From Anaerolineales bacterium (GTDB taxonomy: Bacteria > Chloroflexota > Anaerolineae > 4572-78 > NAK82), in assembly GCA_024643945.1 (NCBI GenBank), contig JAHELX010000032.1, positions 1 through 21,312 of the forward strand: a DNA stretch of 21,312 nucleotides, in the 5' to 3' direction. The notes under the pieces are model-generated. The model was not told the DNA's origin and searched no databases. It worked only from the letters and a program-made list of their open reading frames with translations. This document shows, piece by piece, positions 6,437 through 14,879 of the stretch; within the stretch, counting starts at the first letter, position 1; every line of letters starts with the position of its first letter. The position numbers were made by a program, and so were the translations under genes.

Positions 6437-8668
6437 ATGGCTGTTGCACAGGAGACGCCGGGCTTCCGCACGAACCTGGACCAACTGCGGTCAGAGTCGA
6501 TCACACCCGTTGCGCTATTTGCCGGGGCGATTGGCTTTGTCTGGCTTTGTTGGGTTATCTGGCCGCTGACTGGCAGATTTGCCCCGACCAGCGCCTGGAT
6601 TGGCGCAAATCTGCTGACCCTGTGCATAATTATGAGCTACGTGTTAAAAGACCGCCGCCTCCATATTGCCATACACATTCTTGTCTGGGGCATCTGTGGC
6701 GCTACTGCCTGTGCAGTGCTCACATTTCAGTCCTTCGCGCTCGCTTATCTGTTCATTCTGCCTGTCATTTTCGCTAGCGTGCTCCTAGGCCAACGGGGTG
6801 TATTTTCGGTTGCTATCACAGCCAGCCTTTTTACCCTGACCATAAGCAAGTTGCGCGTGGGGGGAGCACCTCTCCCAATCGATGGGATACTCCCGGTCGC
6901 CATCATATCGCTTATCACGATTGCCTCTTGGCTCTCGGCACGTAATCTGTATACTGCCCTGGCATGGGTCTGGAGTGGATATGAGCGTGCCCGTCACAAT
7001 GAGCAAATAGTCCGCGAGCGACAGGCTGAGCTGCGGCGAGTACTCAAAGCACTGGATGAGGCCAACTATAGACTGGAACGTGCCAATTATATGTTGACAT
7101 TGGCTCGTGATCAGGCAGAGGAAGCCCGTCGGCTCAAGCAACACTTCGTTCAAACCATCAGCCACGAGTTGCGTACCCCCCTCAATCTGATCGTCGGCTT
7201 CACTGAGTTGATGGTTCAGTCACCTGAACACTACGGGGCCCAACTTCCCTCTGCGTATTTGCGTGATCTGAGCATTGTGCATCGCAATGCCTGCCATTTG
7301 CAGTCCCTGGTCAACGATGTATTGGATCTGGCACGCATCGAGGCCGCACAGATGAGCCTGCTACCAGAGGAAACCGACCCGGCAGACCTGGTGCTGGACG
7401 CGGTTAACACGGCGCGCAGCCTGGCAGAAGTGCGTGGCTTAGCGTTGTACACTGAGATTGGGCCTGATCTCCCTCGACTGTGGGTAGATCCCATCCGCAT
7501 CCGGCAGGTTCTGTTCAATCTGCTCAACAATGCCACGCGTTTCACCGAGCGGGGAAGCATTACCATCAGCCTTCATCGCCAGGGAGAGGAAGTGATCTTC
7601 GCTGTGGCAGACACTGGCGCAGGAATTGCGGCTGAGGATGTTCCTCGCCTCTTTGAGGAGTTTTATCAGATCGACGGGGGTATCCGTCGACAACACGGAG
7701 GTGCCGGGTTAGGACTGGCCATCAGCCGGCGCTTTGTGGAAATGCATGGGGGACACATCTGGGTGGAAAGCCAGCTAGGCAAGGGGAGTACCTTCTACTT
7801 CAGTTTGCCTGCAACTCAGGCGGATCCGATCGCCGCCCCCGACAGCTACCCGGCAGAGACCACAACACGCATGGTGTCTTCTCAATGGGGTGAGCAAGAG
7901 GTCGTGTTAGTAGTCACCCGCAGCCCCTCGGCGGCGACGCTGCTGACTCGCTACTTGCATGGGTGTCGCACGGTAGTCTACAATGGCCTCAAGCAGGCCG
8001 AAGATGCAGTACAACGACTGATGCCTCAAGCAGTGATCATAGATAGAGCCTGTGAGACGTTAAGCACGGGGAAGTTGGAGGAACTTGCGCAAACATGGGG
8101 ATTGCCACATACCCCATTTATCGCCTGTCCACTACCGGGCGAGGAACGACTGCGCCAACAGTTGATGGTGGATGGCTACCTGGTCAAGCCGGTATCGCGT
8201 CGTAACCTGTGGGACATATTACGCCAATTTGGGGAGGACATGGATAAGGTGCTCGTGATCGACGACGATCGCGACTTCGTGCGGATGATGGGCCGTATGC
8301 TGGATAGCCCGGTCCGCCGCTATCAAGTCATCACCGCTTACAGTGGTGAAGAGGGGTTGGCCATGCTGCGCTACCGTCAGCCAGATTTGGTGCTGTTAGA
8401 TCTGGAATTGCCAGACATAGACGGCTTCCAACTCATAGAGCACATCCGTTCAAGCACCACTGGGAGATATGTTCCCGTCGTCGTGATCTCGGCGCAAGAT
8501 GAGACGAACATCCTTCGGGCCTTACCGGGAGGTATGTCGATCGTTAAAGGGGAGGGGCTGATGCCAAGCGAGGTGGTACAGTGGCTGCAAAAAGTACTGG
8601 ATATGGCCACCCATACCCGGCTCTCACCGGGAGGGGAAAACGAGAGCCAGGTGGTACCCACACTGTAA
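6437..8668 (+). CDS. Membrane-bound hybrid histidine kinase with two receiver domains
   Basis: A frame runs from TTG 6374, but GGGGGAA (6424-6430) best places the start at ATG 6437, giving 743 residues. About six hydrophobic segments fill residues 20-190, followed by a coiled-coil stretch ([20 protein letters not shown]). The HisKA domain has H243 in SHELRTPLN. The HATPase domain shows the N box ([10 protein letters not shown]), G1 (DTGAGI), F box (EEFYQID) and G2 ([12 protein letters not shown]). A first receiver-like domain (about 485-598) keeps KP but lacks the acidic pocket, reading VVTRSP. A second, canonical receiver (about 601-720) has [15 protein letters not shown] and a Lys in IVKGEG. 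It autophosphorylates and relays phosphate in a signalling pathway; the signal is unknown. It is convergent with the regulator gene at 8715. Confidence 0.85.
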   Translation: MAVAQETPGFRTNLDQLRSESITPVALFAGAIGFVWLCWVIWPLTGRFAPTSAWIGANLLTLCIIMSYVLKDRRLHIAIHILVWGICGATACAVLTFQSFALAYLFILPVIFASVLLGQRGVFSVAITASLFTLTISKLRVGGAPLPIDGILPVAIISLITIASWLSARNLYTALAWVWSGYERARHNEQIVRERQAELRRVLKALDEANYRLERANYMLTLARDQAEEARRLKQHFVQTISHELRTPLNLIVGFTELMVQSPEHYGAQLPSAYLRDLSIVHRNACHLQSLVNDVLDLARIEAAQMSLLPEETDPADLVLDAVNTARSLAEVRGLALYTEIGPDLPRLWVDPIRIRQVLFNLLNNATRFTERGSITISLHRQGEEVIFAVADTGAGIAAEDVPRLFEEFYQIDGGIRRQHGGAGLGLAISRRFVEMHGGHIWVESQLGKGSTFYFSLPATQADPIAAPDSYPAETTTRMVSSQWGEQEVVLVVTRSPSAATLLTRYLHGCRTVVYNGLKQAEDAVQRLMPQAVIIDRACETLSTGKLEELAQTWGLPHTPFIACPLPGEERLRQQLMVDGYLVKPVSRRNLWDILRQFGEDMDKVLVIDDDRDFVRMMGRMLDSPVRRYQVITAYSGEEGLAMLRYRQPDLVLLDLELPDIDGFQLIEHIRSSTTGRYVPVVVISAQDETNILRALPGGMSIVKGEGLMPSEVVQWLQKVLDMATHTRLSPGGENESQVVPTL

Positions 8669-8714
8669 AAGCTTCGTAGCAGAATCATCGTGGATCAGTG
8701 GATCATCTATTTCG

Positions 8715-9947
8715 TCACACCTTTTCCAACGCCTCCAGCACAGAAAGTAGCGACTGCTCCGAAATCGGCTTCTTCAAGAAAGCAGTTGCGCCCAGCGAGA
8801 GAGCCAGTTCCTTCTGTTTGAGTACGCTACACACAATGACCGGGATGTGCTGCGTATCAGGTTGGTTGAGCAAGACTTGCAGCAGGTCCCACCCATCCTG
8901 GTCTGGCATCATCAGATCCAGGGTAATGGCGTAGGGGTGCAACTGGCGCGCCAGGGCAAGGGCCTCGCGGGCCGTCTGTGCTGTGATGACCTGATAATGA
9001 TGAAGGCTCAGATAGCGCTGGAAGAGTTCCAGAACATCCTCATTGTCGTCTACAACCAGCACAGTGCGCTGCGGACTGGTTGGCAGTACCACCTCGAAAC
9101 CGACGATGGAGTGCTCATCCTGTATGGGCAGCACGTGAGTGCCACTCAGCGTCGCCATCTCTTCGAATGCCGAAAGCCGATCCTGGATCTCGGCTTGAGG
9201 CATTTGTTGGACAGCCGAGGGTGGATCAACCATTAGAGACAAGCGCACGGTTGGCCCCTCAGCCTGGGCGAGCAGCCGAATGGTAGCATCGTTGGCACAC
9301 TCGACCAGATACCCCACGATCCCTAAAAGCGACTGTCGCAACAGAACTTGATCAATGGAGACACTTGGCAGTCCCTGGGGAAGCATCAGTTGCAAGTCAA
9401 TTTTGTGCTGGTGCAGCATCTCTTGCAAGAGGGCGCATATACCTTGGATCACCTCTGCGACTCCGGTGTAGCGGTTGGCCTGGGCCACACGAGCTGCCTC
9501 CAGTCGTAGCAACTCCAGGTGGTTTGAGGATGCTCCCTCTTCAGCAGCTTGGGATACCTTTTTAAGCGTTGAGGAGCGGGCCTTATAGCGGTTCCACAGG
9601 ATGCTGGCTATGGCTTTGAGGGCCGCCTCGTGCTCGCGGTAATAGTGGCGGCGACTGATGCCCAGCTCATCGGCTACCGCTTGCGGATCCAATCCCTCCA
9701 GGTAGTGCAGCACCATGAGCCGGTAGCGACGCCACTCGCGCGAGAAAATGGGTGCCCGCGGCCCCGGGTCCAGTTCTTCAATGACATTTGAAAGAATGTG
9801 GTGGAGCTGCCAGGCCTTCTCTCCGGAGCGGAGACAGGGGTCCGAGACCAGGGTATCCGCTAAAGGATGAGTGCGTAGATAGACCAGGTCGTATAGATGC
9901 TCGTAGGCATCTTTTGCCTGCTCAGTAAACTCCATCTCGGATATCAT
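8715..9947 (-). CDS. HTH / kinase-like / C-terminal receiver regulator
   Basis: About 410 residues. The N-terminal part (about 65-120) carries SREWRRYRLMVLHYLEGLDP and AVADELGISRRHYYREHEAA, a sigma-70-region-4-like helix-turn-helix. The middle (about 130-285) resembles a histidine kinase dimerisation/HATPase region (LLRLEAARVAQANRYTGVAE; LLRQSLLGIVGYLVECANDA) but lacks the phospho-accepting His and clear ATP-binding glycine boxes. The C-terminus (about 293-410) is a canonical receiver: VLVVDDNED, LDLMMPDQDG with the acceptor Asp, CS, and LKKPIS. Receivers usually precede the DNA-binding domain, so the order is inverted. The start is ATG 9947, with GAGGG 6 nt upstream; TTG 9953 is an alternative. 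It probably partners with the kinase encoded convergently. Confidence 0.75.
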   Translation of the reverse strand: MISEMEFTEQAKDAYEHLYDLVYLRTHPLADTLVSDPCLRSGEKAWQLHHILSNVIEELDPGPRAPIFSREWRRYRLMVLHYLEGLDPQAVADELGISRRHYYREHEAALKAIASILWNRYKARSSTLKKVSQAAEEGASSNHLELLRLEAARVAQANRYTGVAEVIQGICALLQEMLHQHKIDLQLMLPQGLPSVSIDQVLLRQSLLGIVGYLVECANDATIRLLAQAEGPTVRLSLMVDPPSAVQQMPQAEIQDRLSAFEEMATLSGTHVLPIQDEHSIVGFEVVLPTSPQRTVLVVDDNEDVLELFQRYLSLHHYQVITAQTAREALALARQLHPYAITLDLMMPDQDGWDLLQVLLNQPDTQHIPVIVCSVLKQKELALSLGATAFLKKPISEQSLLSVLEALEKV

Positions 9948-9961
9948 CTCCAACCCTCAAA

Positions 9962-9989
9962 TGTCACAAAATGGCACAGGCGTGGCACA
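9962..9989. promoter_or_regulatory. Three phased TGNCACA heptamers upstream of the regulator
   Basis: TGTCACA (9962-9968), TGGCACA (9972-9978) and TGGCACA (9983-9989) start 10 and 11 bp apart, about one helical turn each. They lie 15-42 nt upstream of the regulator start codon. The arrangement suits a multimeric operator, possibly for autoregulation by the HTH-receiver protein; this is inference. Confidence 0.4.
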
Positions 9990-10092
9990 CAAGGCATTGA
10001 AAGCTAAGGAGCAACGTGGTAGAGTATGAATGGGGTAACAGTTTACGCAGGTGAATAGGATCTCGTTTGGTATGCCGTTTCATTAATTATAC

Positions 10093-10215
10093 GCAACTGC
10101 TCACCCTCCCGCAGGTTTAGGCAAAGGCCAAACCAGAAACCGTTGCTTGCCTCAGCAATTCAGATGCAGAATGCCCACTGAATGCAACCTGCGGGAGGGT
10201 AGGCTGAGTAGTTAC
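10093..10215. mobile_element. 123-bp MITE with 8-bp target duplication, IS66-like ends
   Basis: The element is bounded by exact direct repeats AATTATAC at 10085-10092 and 10216-10223. Its ends are inverted: the right end read inward is GTAACTACTCA, GCCTA, CCCTCCCGCAGGTT, and the left end is GCAACTGCTCA followed directly by CCCTCCCGCAGGTT. There are two mismatches and one 5-bp indel. No coding capacity is seen. GTAA ends and 8-bp target duplications are the known habit of IS66-family elements, so a non-autonomous IS66 derivative is the best guess. It sits in the intergenic region between the regulator and the ABC operon. The rest of the gap (10224-10480) has no gene or clear promoter that I can defend. 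Confidence 0.75.
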
Positions 10216-10480
10216 AATTATACTAAGAAAGCTTCTTATCAGAAAATGGAGAAAGCAAGGTCGACCCGCCGCGGCTTTTTGAGTCTGTCGACGTAAAGGT
10301 AATGGTGGCCTGTCTACCGAGGTTACTGATCCATTGGTAAACCGGCGATGGAAGAAAGGAGGATGGGAGCTGGAAATGATTTAGGCGTTACATCGTTTCT
10401 TCTGTCAACATTTAGAAGACCCCAGAGTCGTTGGGGAAATGAAGTTGTCAGTTTCCTTAACTCACAGGAGGAGTAACCCT

Positions 10481-11896
10481 ATGAAGTCCAAGCAAACTAA
10501 GCTGACCCGTCGGGAGTTTTTGAAAGCCACCGGCGCTGTGCTAGGAAGCGTTGCTGTCGGCTCTGCTCTGGGTGCGTGCGGCACGGCCCCGACACCTGAA
10601 CCCGTGAAACCCGCCGCTGTGACCGAAGCACCAACTGTTGTCAAAGGACTCGTGACAGAAAAGGTCGAGCCGATTACTGTTCTGATCAACGATTCACCAT
10701 GGTTCCCCGGCTTCGAGAAGCTGGTCAATCTGTACGAAGAGCAGACCGGGAACAAGGTCAATCTGGATGTGACCCCCTTCCCTGGCATGTTGGAGAAAAC
10801 GACCAACGCCATCACCGCCGGGGAGAGTCAGTACGACATCGTTAACCTCAACGAGGGCTGGTACGCCACCTTCTACGCTGGCAAGTTCATGACCCCCATC
10901 GAAGAGATCGACCCGAATTTCAAATTGGATCCACAAGTCATCCAGTATGACTCAGCCACCCGTTGGAACCACGACAAGAACTACTCAACGCCGGATGGCA
11001 TCCTCTATGGTCTGCCCATCAACGGTAACATTCAGCTTTTCTACTACCGGGCTGATCTGTATGAGAAGGCCAACATGAAGCCGCCTGAGACCTGGGATGA
11101 CGTCGAAGCGGCTGCCAAGAAGTACTATGATTCCCCTAATTTCTATGGCTTCGTCGTCCGCGGGCTAAAAGCAGGCTTTTCCGTGACCTACAACTTCCTG
11201 CCTTACTTGCGGGGCTTTGGGGGTGATGTCTTCGCCAACCCACCCGATGACTTCACCGTAACCATTAACAATGATGCCGGCAAAAAGGCCCTGAACTGGT
11301 ATCTTCATCTGGCCAACACGTACGGACCGCCCAACCAGGCCGATGTGGGCCAAAGTGAACAGTTACAGCTCTTAATTACCGACAAAGTCCTGCAGTGCGT
11401 CATGGTGGTTGCCGCCTGGCCCAACATGGATGACCCGGAAAAGTCGCTGGTGGTGGACAAAGTCAACGTGACGGTTATTCCCAAGCCGGCTGACGGCCAA
11501 CGTGCCACGACCTCTGGCATCTGGGTCATGGGGATTTCCAAGAACCTGCCCGACAAGCGCAAACAGGCTGGCCTTACCTTCCTCAAGTGGGCGCTCACCC
11601 AAGAGGCCCAAATGGAATACACCAAGTTCGGGGCGGTGCCGGTGCGACAAGACGTGTATGAGTCTGAGCTAGGCGAGGATCCCAAGTTCCGCTGGATGAA
11701 GGCCATGGCCGCCAGTACCCCCGCCATCCGCTCCTCTATCCGCATTCCAGAGGGTCCCCAGATTCTCGAGAGCACCGAATTAAGGCTTAACGAGGCCGTC
11801 GCTGGTCAGAAGAGCGCAGAAGAGGCTTTGGACACCATGGCCAAAGAGATCTTCGAGATCATGCAGAAGGCCGGCTACAAGACGGGAACACTGTAA
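10481..11896 (+). CDS. ABC transporter extracellular sugar-binding lipoprotein (family 1)
   Basis: This 471-residue protein of the extracellular solute-binding family 1 (PF01547/PF13416) captures a carbohydrate and delivers it to the permeases encoded next. The start at ATG 10481 is set by AGGAGGAG (10466-10473); a longer frame from 10439 is less likely. The N-terminus has a twin-arginine-like motif (T9-R10-R11-E-F-L-K), a hydrophobic stretch and a lipobox LGAC with Cys33, so it is probably a Tat-exported lipoprotein. A Pro/Thr/Glu/Lys-rich linker follows (about 34-60). The body shows typical segments such as LVNLYEEQTGNKVNLDVTPF and PINGNIQLFYYRADLYEKAN. The ligand cannot be read from sequence; many relatives bind oligosaccharides or glycerol-phosphate derivatives. 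Confidence 0.88.
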   Translation: MKSKQTKLTRREFLKATGAVLGSVAVGSALGACGTAPTPEPVKPAAVTEAPTVVKGLVTEKVEPITVLINDSPWFPGFEKLVNLYEEQTGNKVNLDVTPFPGMLEKTTNAITAGESQYDIVNLNEGWYATFYAGKFMTPIEEIDPNFKLDPQVIQYDSATRWNHDKNYSTPDGILYGLPINGNIQLFYYRADLYEKANMKPPETWDDVEAAAKKYYDSPNFYGFVVRGLKAGFSVTYNFLPYLRGFGGDVFANPPDDFTVTINNDAGKKALNWYLHLANTYGPPNQADVGQSEQLQLLITDKVLQCVMVVAAWPNMDDPEKSLVVDKVNVTVIPKPADGQRATTSGIWVMGISKNLPDKRKQAGLTFLKWALTQEAQMEYTKFGAVPVRQDVYESELGEDPKFRWMKAMAASTPAIRSSIRIPEGPQILESTELRLNEAVAGQKSAEEALDTMAKEIFEIMQKAGYKTGTL

Positions 11897-11928
11897 GTTC
11901 GACGTAAAATGAAGGAAGCGATTGATAT

Positions 11929-12034
11929 AGGGGAAGCTGATTGGGATAGAGCTGTGACCGCATTTGATGGGCAGGGTAGATCCCTGGGACTCGACTACGG
12001 TCGGGGCTGGCTGTACCACCAATTGGCTTCCCCT
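11929..12034. repeat. Inverted repeat between binding protein and permease genes
   Basis: AGGGGAAGC (11929-11937) pairs with GCTTCCCCT (12026-12034), extended by TTGG/CCAA to 14 of 16 positions, with ~75 nt between the arms. It lies in the 166-bp gap after the binding-protein gene. A stem here could reduce read-through into the permeases, as is usual for importers needing excess binding protein. The loop is long, so this is tentative. Confidence 0.3.
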
Positions 12035-12062
12035 CACCCAATCTTGCAGACGGGGCAAAACT

Positions 12063-13010
12063 ATGGATGCAAATCAGGCTGAAGTGAGTCTGCGGCGCGC
12101 TGCCAAGAAGACGGCCTTCTCCGTATCTGTGACACAGTTTTTTGACCGCACCTTTCAATACTGGGCTCTCTTACCCACCCTTCTGATCCTGATTTTTTTG
12201 ACTGCTTATCCTATGATCCAGCTCATCCGGATGAGTTTTTCCACTGTCTCCTTCACAGAAGGTCGGGTATTATGGGAATTCTCTGGGCTAGACAACTGGA
12301 ATACGTTCCTGAGCGACCACATCTTTAGCACCGCGTTGCGCAATACAGTGGTATTCGTAATGGTTACGGTAGCCGCAGAAATGTTTTTGGGATTTCTGCT
12401 GGCAGTCTTGGTCAGCCAGGTGAAGCGTCAGGCTGGACTGTACCGCACTATCCTTATGATCCCCATCCTGGTGCCTCCTGTTGCTATTGGGACCATCTGG
12501 CGCCTAATGTACAACTTTGACTTTGGGATATTCAATCGGATTCTGATTTGGCTGGGGCTGCCTCCGCAGACGTGGATTGCGGATCCATTGCTGGCCATGC
12601 CCTCGGTCATGGTGGTTGATATCTGGCACTGGGTGGCCTTCGTCTTTCTGCTTATGCTGGCTGGCATAGAGTCCCTGCCTAAAGAAACCATGGAGGCCGC
12701 TCGGGTGGATGGTGCCTCCGATTGGCAATTGCTGCGCCACGTGGTTATCCCGCTGCTCCGGCCCACCATTCTGGTCACGCTCATGTTCCGTACAATTTTT
12801 GCCTTTAAGGTCTTCGATGAAGTATACCTGCTCACCAGTGGAGGACCAGGGACGGCGACGGAGGTCATCAGCCTGTACATCAACCGGGTTTTCTTCGGCC
12901 AATTCCGCATGGGTTACGGGGCTTTTCTCTCGGTGTTGACTATTCTTTTTATTTCTGTCTTTATCGTTATCTATCATAACCTGGTCAGGGCAAGGAGTGG
13001 GCCATCATGA
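12063..13010 (+). CDS. ABC sugar transporter permease, MalF/UgpA type
   Basis: About 315 residues from ATG 12063; an upstream extension to 11964 is open but unlike the family. This is a binding-protein-dependent transport inner-membrane component (PF00528) with about six membrane segments, starting with YWALLPTLLILIFLTAYPMI. The cytoplasmic EAA loop that docks the ATPase reads EAARVDGASDWQLLRHVVIP. It forms a heterodimeric channel with the next gene product; the two genes overlap by 4 nt (ATGA). A weak Shine-Dalgarno (ACGGGG) precedes the start. No ATPase is encoded nearby, so a shared MsmX/UgpC-type ATPase elsewhere is expected. Confidence 0.88.
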   Translation: MDANQAEVSLRRAAKKTAFSVSVTQFFDRTFQYWALLPTLLILIFLTAYPMIQLIRMSFSTVSFTEGRVLWEFSGLDNWNTFLSDHIFSTALRNTVVFVMVTVAAEMFLGFLLAVLVSQVKRQAGLYRTILMIPILVPPVAIGTIWRLMYNFDFGIFNRILIWLGLPPQTWIADPLLAMPSVMVVDIWHWVAFVFLLMLAGIESLPKETMEAARVDGASDWQLLRHVVIPLLRPTILVTLMFRTIFAFKVFDEVYLLTSGGPGTATEVISLYINRVFFGQFRMGYGAFLSVLTILFISVFIVIYHNLVRARSGPS

Positions 13011-13834
13011 TTCTCTCGCGCCGCTGGAAAGTACCGGGCTACGTCTTGCTCACTTTAGGCGTATTGCTCACCCTGGTTCCATTCGCTTTTACATTTATCA
13101 ACTCCATCAAGTTCTTCAAAGACATCGCTACCGGAACGCTGATCTTTACCCCGACCTTAGTGAATTACGAGCGTCTTTTCTTTAGTAGACAGGCGGCATT
13201 TATTAACAACACCCTCAATAGCCTGGTGATCGCCGTCTCTACGACCGTAGTGGTGTTGGTCGTGTCCACTCTGGCCGGCTACAGCCTGCAGCGCTTTCGT
13301 TGGCCCCGGCTGTTCGCAGGCATAGTGGCGGGTTGGGTTTTGGTGGTACATATGATCCCCGGCGTCACCCTGGTGGGGCCATTCTACTTGATGTTTCGCA
13401 CCATCGGCATCTACGATACCCACCTGGCTGTCATCTTGGCCCACATCACCGTCAACCTCCCCATGGGTGTCTGGATCGTGCAAAGCTTCGTGGCGGACTT
13501 GCCCCGCGAACTGGAAGAAGCAGCCCTCATTGACGGTAGTTCTCACTTAGGCGCTTTCCTGCGGGTGTCAGTCCCGTTGCTGGCCCCTGGTTTAGCTGCC
13601 GTCGCAATCTTGACCTTCATCTTTAGCTGGAACGAATTCCTGTTTGCCCTAAACCTGACGTCTACCCAGACGGCGACGATCCCGGTTGGCATTGCCAAGT
13701 TCGCCCAACAATATGAAATACGCTACGGCGAGATGAGCGCCGCCGCCTTTTTTGCCACCATCCCTGCCGTCATCTTCATCGCCATCGCCCAGCGCCAGAT
13801 TGTGAAGGGCTTGACTCTGGGTGCGCTGAAATAA
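13007..13834 (+). CDS. ABC sugar transporter permease, MalG/UgpE type
   Basis: This 275-residue second permease (PF00528) overlaps the first by ATGA, implying translational coupling and equal stoichiometry. About six membrane segments are seen, opening with [20 protein letters not shown]. The EAA loop reads [20 protein letters not shown], followed by [25 protein letters not shown], whose first half is the familiar MalG-type ending to the motif. The C-terminus ([14 protein letters not shown]) matches the usual MalG-type end (GLTxGAVK), so the gene is complete. It partners with the preceding permease and the lipoprotein in carbohydrate uptake. Confidence 0.9.
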   Translation: MILSRRWKVPGYVLLTLGVLLTLVPFAFTFINSIKFFKDIATGTLIFTPTLVNYERLFFSRQAAFINNTLNSLVIAVSTTVVVLVVSTLAGYSLQRFRWPRLFAGIVAGWVLVVHMIPGVTLVGPFYLMFRTIGIYDTHLAVILAHITVNLPMGVWIVQSFVADLPRELEEAALIDGSSHLGAFLRVSVPLLAPGLAAVAILTFIFSWNEFLFALNLTSTQTATIPVGIAKFAQQYEIRYGEMSAAAFFATIPAVIFIAIAQRQIVKGLTLGALK

Positions 13835-13836
13835 TA

Positions 13837-14739
13837 ATGATCGTCGGATATTCCCGAACGAACACCCAAGGGTGTTACAATTTGATTGATAGACAACCGT
13901 TTGGCCGTACCGGCCACCTGAGCACACGCACTATCTTTGGAGCTGTTGCCCTGAGGGGAGCAACTCAGGCTGAGGCTGATCGGACATTGGAGCTACTGTT
14001 GGAATATGGGGTCAACCACATTGATACGGCGCCAATGTACGGGGTTTCGGAGCTGCGCATTGGGCCCTGGATGGAACGTTATCGGTATCACTTCTTCCTG
14101 GCCACCAAGACAGACCAGCGGCTCTATCAGAAGGCCCGAGATCAGATCCATCTTTCGTTGGAGCGGCTGAGAGTGGATCATGCGGATCTTTTGCAGCTCC
14201 ACAATCTGACCGACATAGTGGATTGGGAGAATACTATGGGCCCGGAGGGCGCCTTGAAGGCGCTAGTCGAAGCCCGGGAGCAAGGCTTGACGAGTCTCCT
14301 TGGGGTGACAGGTCACGGCATGGTTGCCCCGAAGATGCTCAAACGCAGCCTGGAGCGTTTTGATTTTGACACAATCCTGTTACCTTACAACTACTTGATG
14401 ATGCAAAACCCTGAATATTCCGACGACTTCGAGTCGCTGCTGGCCCTGTGTCAGGAGCACAACGTGGCGGTCCAAACTATGAAAGCTATTGGCCGTGGGC
14501 TATGGGGCGACAAACCTCGTACGCATGTCACCTGGTATGAGCCGTTGCAGGATCAGACAGCCATTGATAAGATGGTGCACTGGACGCTAAGCCGGCCAGG
14601 TATTTTCTTGAACACAGCCGGAGACTTGCAGGTGCTACCTAAAGTGTTGGACGCCGCTAGCCGCTTCCAATCGGCGCCATCTGATGAAGAGATGCGTGAA
14701 GTGGTATTCGAACAAGAAATGGTACCCCTATTCGGCTAG
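13837..14739 (+). CDS. Aldo/keto reductase
   Basis: This 300-residue AKR-superfamily TIM barrel (PF00248) is an NADPH-dependent oxidoreductase acting on aldehydes, ketones or sugars. The catalytic tetrad is visible: D63 and Y68 in [10 protein letters not shown]91 in LATKT, and H122 in LLQLHN. The start is uncertain. ATG 13837 lies 3 nt after the permease stop with no strong Shine-Dalgarno, while TTG 13882 would begin just before the conserved [13 protein letters not shown] block. Its position directly behind sugar permeases suggests it reduces or oxidises the imported sugar or a breakdown product. The C-terminus is relatively short (PLFG) with no cysteine cluster, unlike the ferredoxin-tailed AKRs. 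Confidence 0.85.
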   Translation: MIVGYSRTNTQGCYNLIDRQPFGRTGHLSTRTIFGAVALRGATQAEADRTLELLLEYGVNHIDTAPMYGVSELRIGPWMERYRYHFFLATKTDQRLYQKARDQIHLSLERLRVDHADLLQLHNLTDIVDWENTMGPEGALKALVEAREQGLTSLLGVTGHGMVAPKMLKRSLERFDFDTILLPYNYLMMQNPEYSDDFESLLALCQEHNVAVQTMKAIGRGLWGDKPRTHVTWYEPLQDQTAIDKMVHWTLSRPGIFLNTAGDLQVLPKVLDAASRFQSAPSDEEMREVVFEQEMVPLFG

Positions 14740-14807
14740 TGCCTATCCGAAAAATCTCAATGCAGCGGACTGTGTGGCCTGCCTTGGGTGATTTTCCGGA
14801 CAGTCAC
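14739..14807. repeat. 69-bp MITE-like inverted repeat behind the aldo/keto reductase
   Basis: GTGCCTATCCGAAAAATC (14739-14756) and, read inward from the right end (14807-14790), GTGACTGTCCGGAAAATC agree at 14 to 15 of 18 positions. The left end coincides with the last base of the reductase stop codon. No target duplication is evident. It may be a decayed miniature element or a terminator-like hairpin. Confidence 0.45.
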
Positions 14808-14830
14808 CAAGCCATGGCTCGAAAAGCGTT

Positions 14831-14859
14831 TTTCAATTAAAATCCCTATAACCTATACT
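14831..14859 (+). promoter_or_regulatory. Candidate promoter of the sulfatase-like gene
   Basis: TTTCAA (14831-14836), 17 bp and TATACT (14854-14859) lie 20 nt before ATG 14880. The -35 match is modest. If real, the hydrolase gene can be transcribed independently of the transporter. Confidence 0.3.
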
Positions 14860-14879
14860 GTAGGAAGAGGTGAACAAAA

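Noticed and set aside
9972..9999. Sigma-54 -24/-12 promoter (TGGCAC)
   Set aside because: TGGCACA occurs on the plus strand, but no TTGC element lies at the required spacing, and the downstream gene in that direction is 480 bp away.
10439..10480. Longer N-terminus of the sugar-binding protein
   Set aside because: The strong AGGAGGAG site lies just before ATG 10481, and that start gives a classical Tat/lipoprotein signal.
11964..12062. Longer N-terminus of the first permease
   Set aside because: The added 33 residues are not membrane-like or family-like and overlap an inverted repeat; ATG 12063 fits the family.
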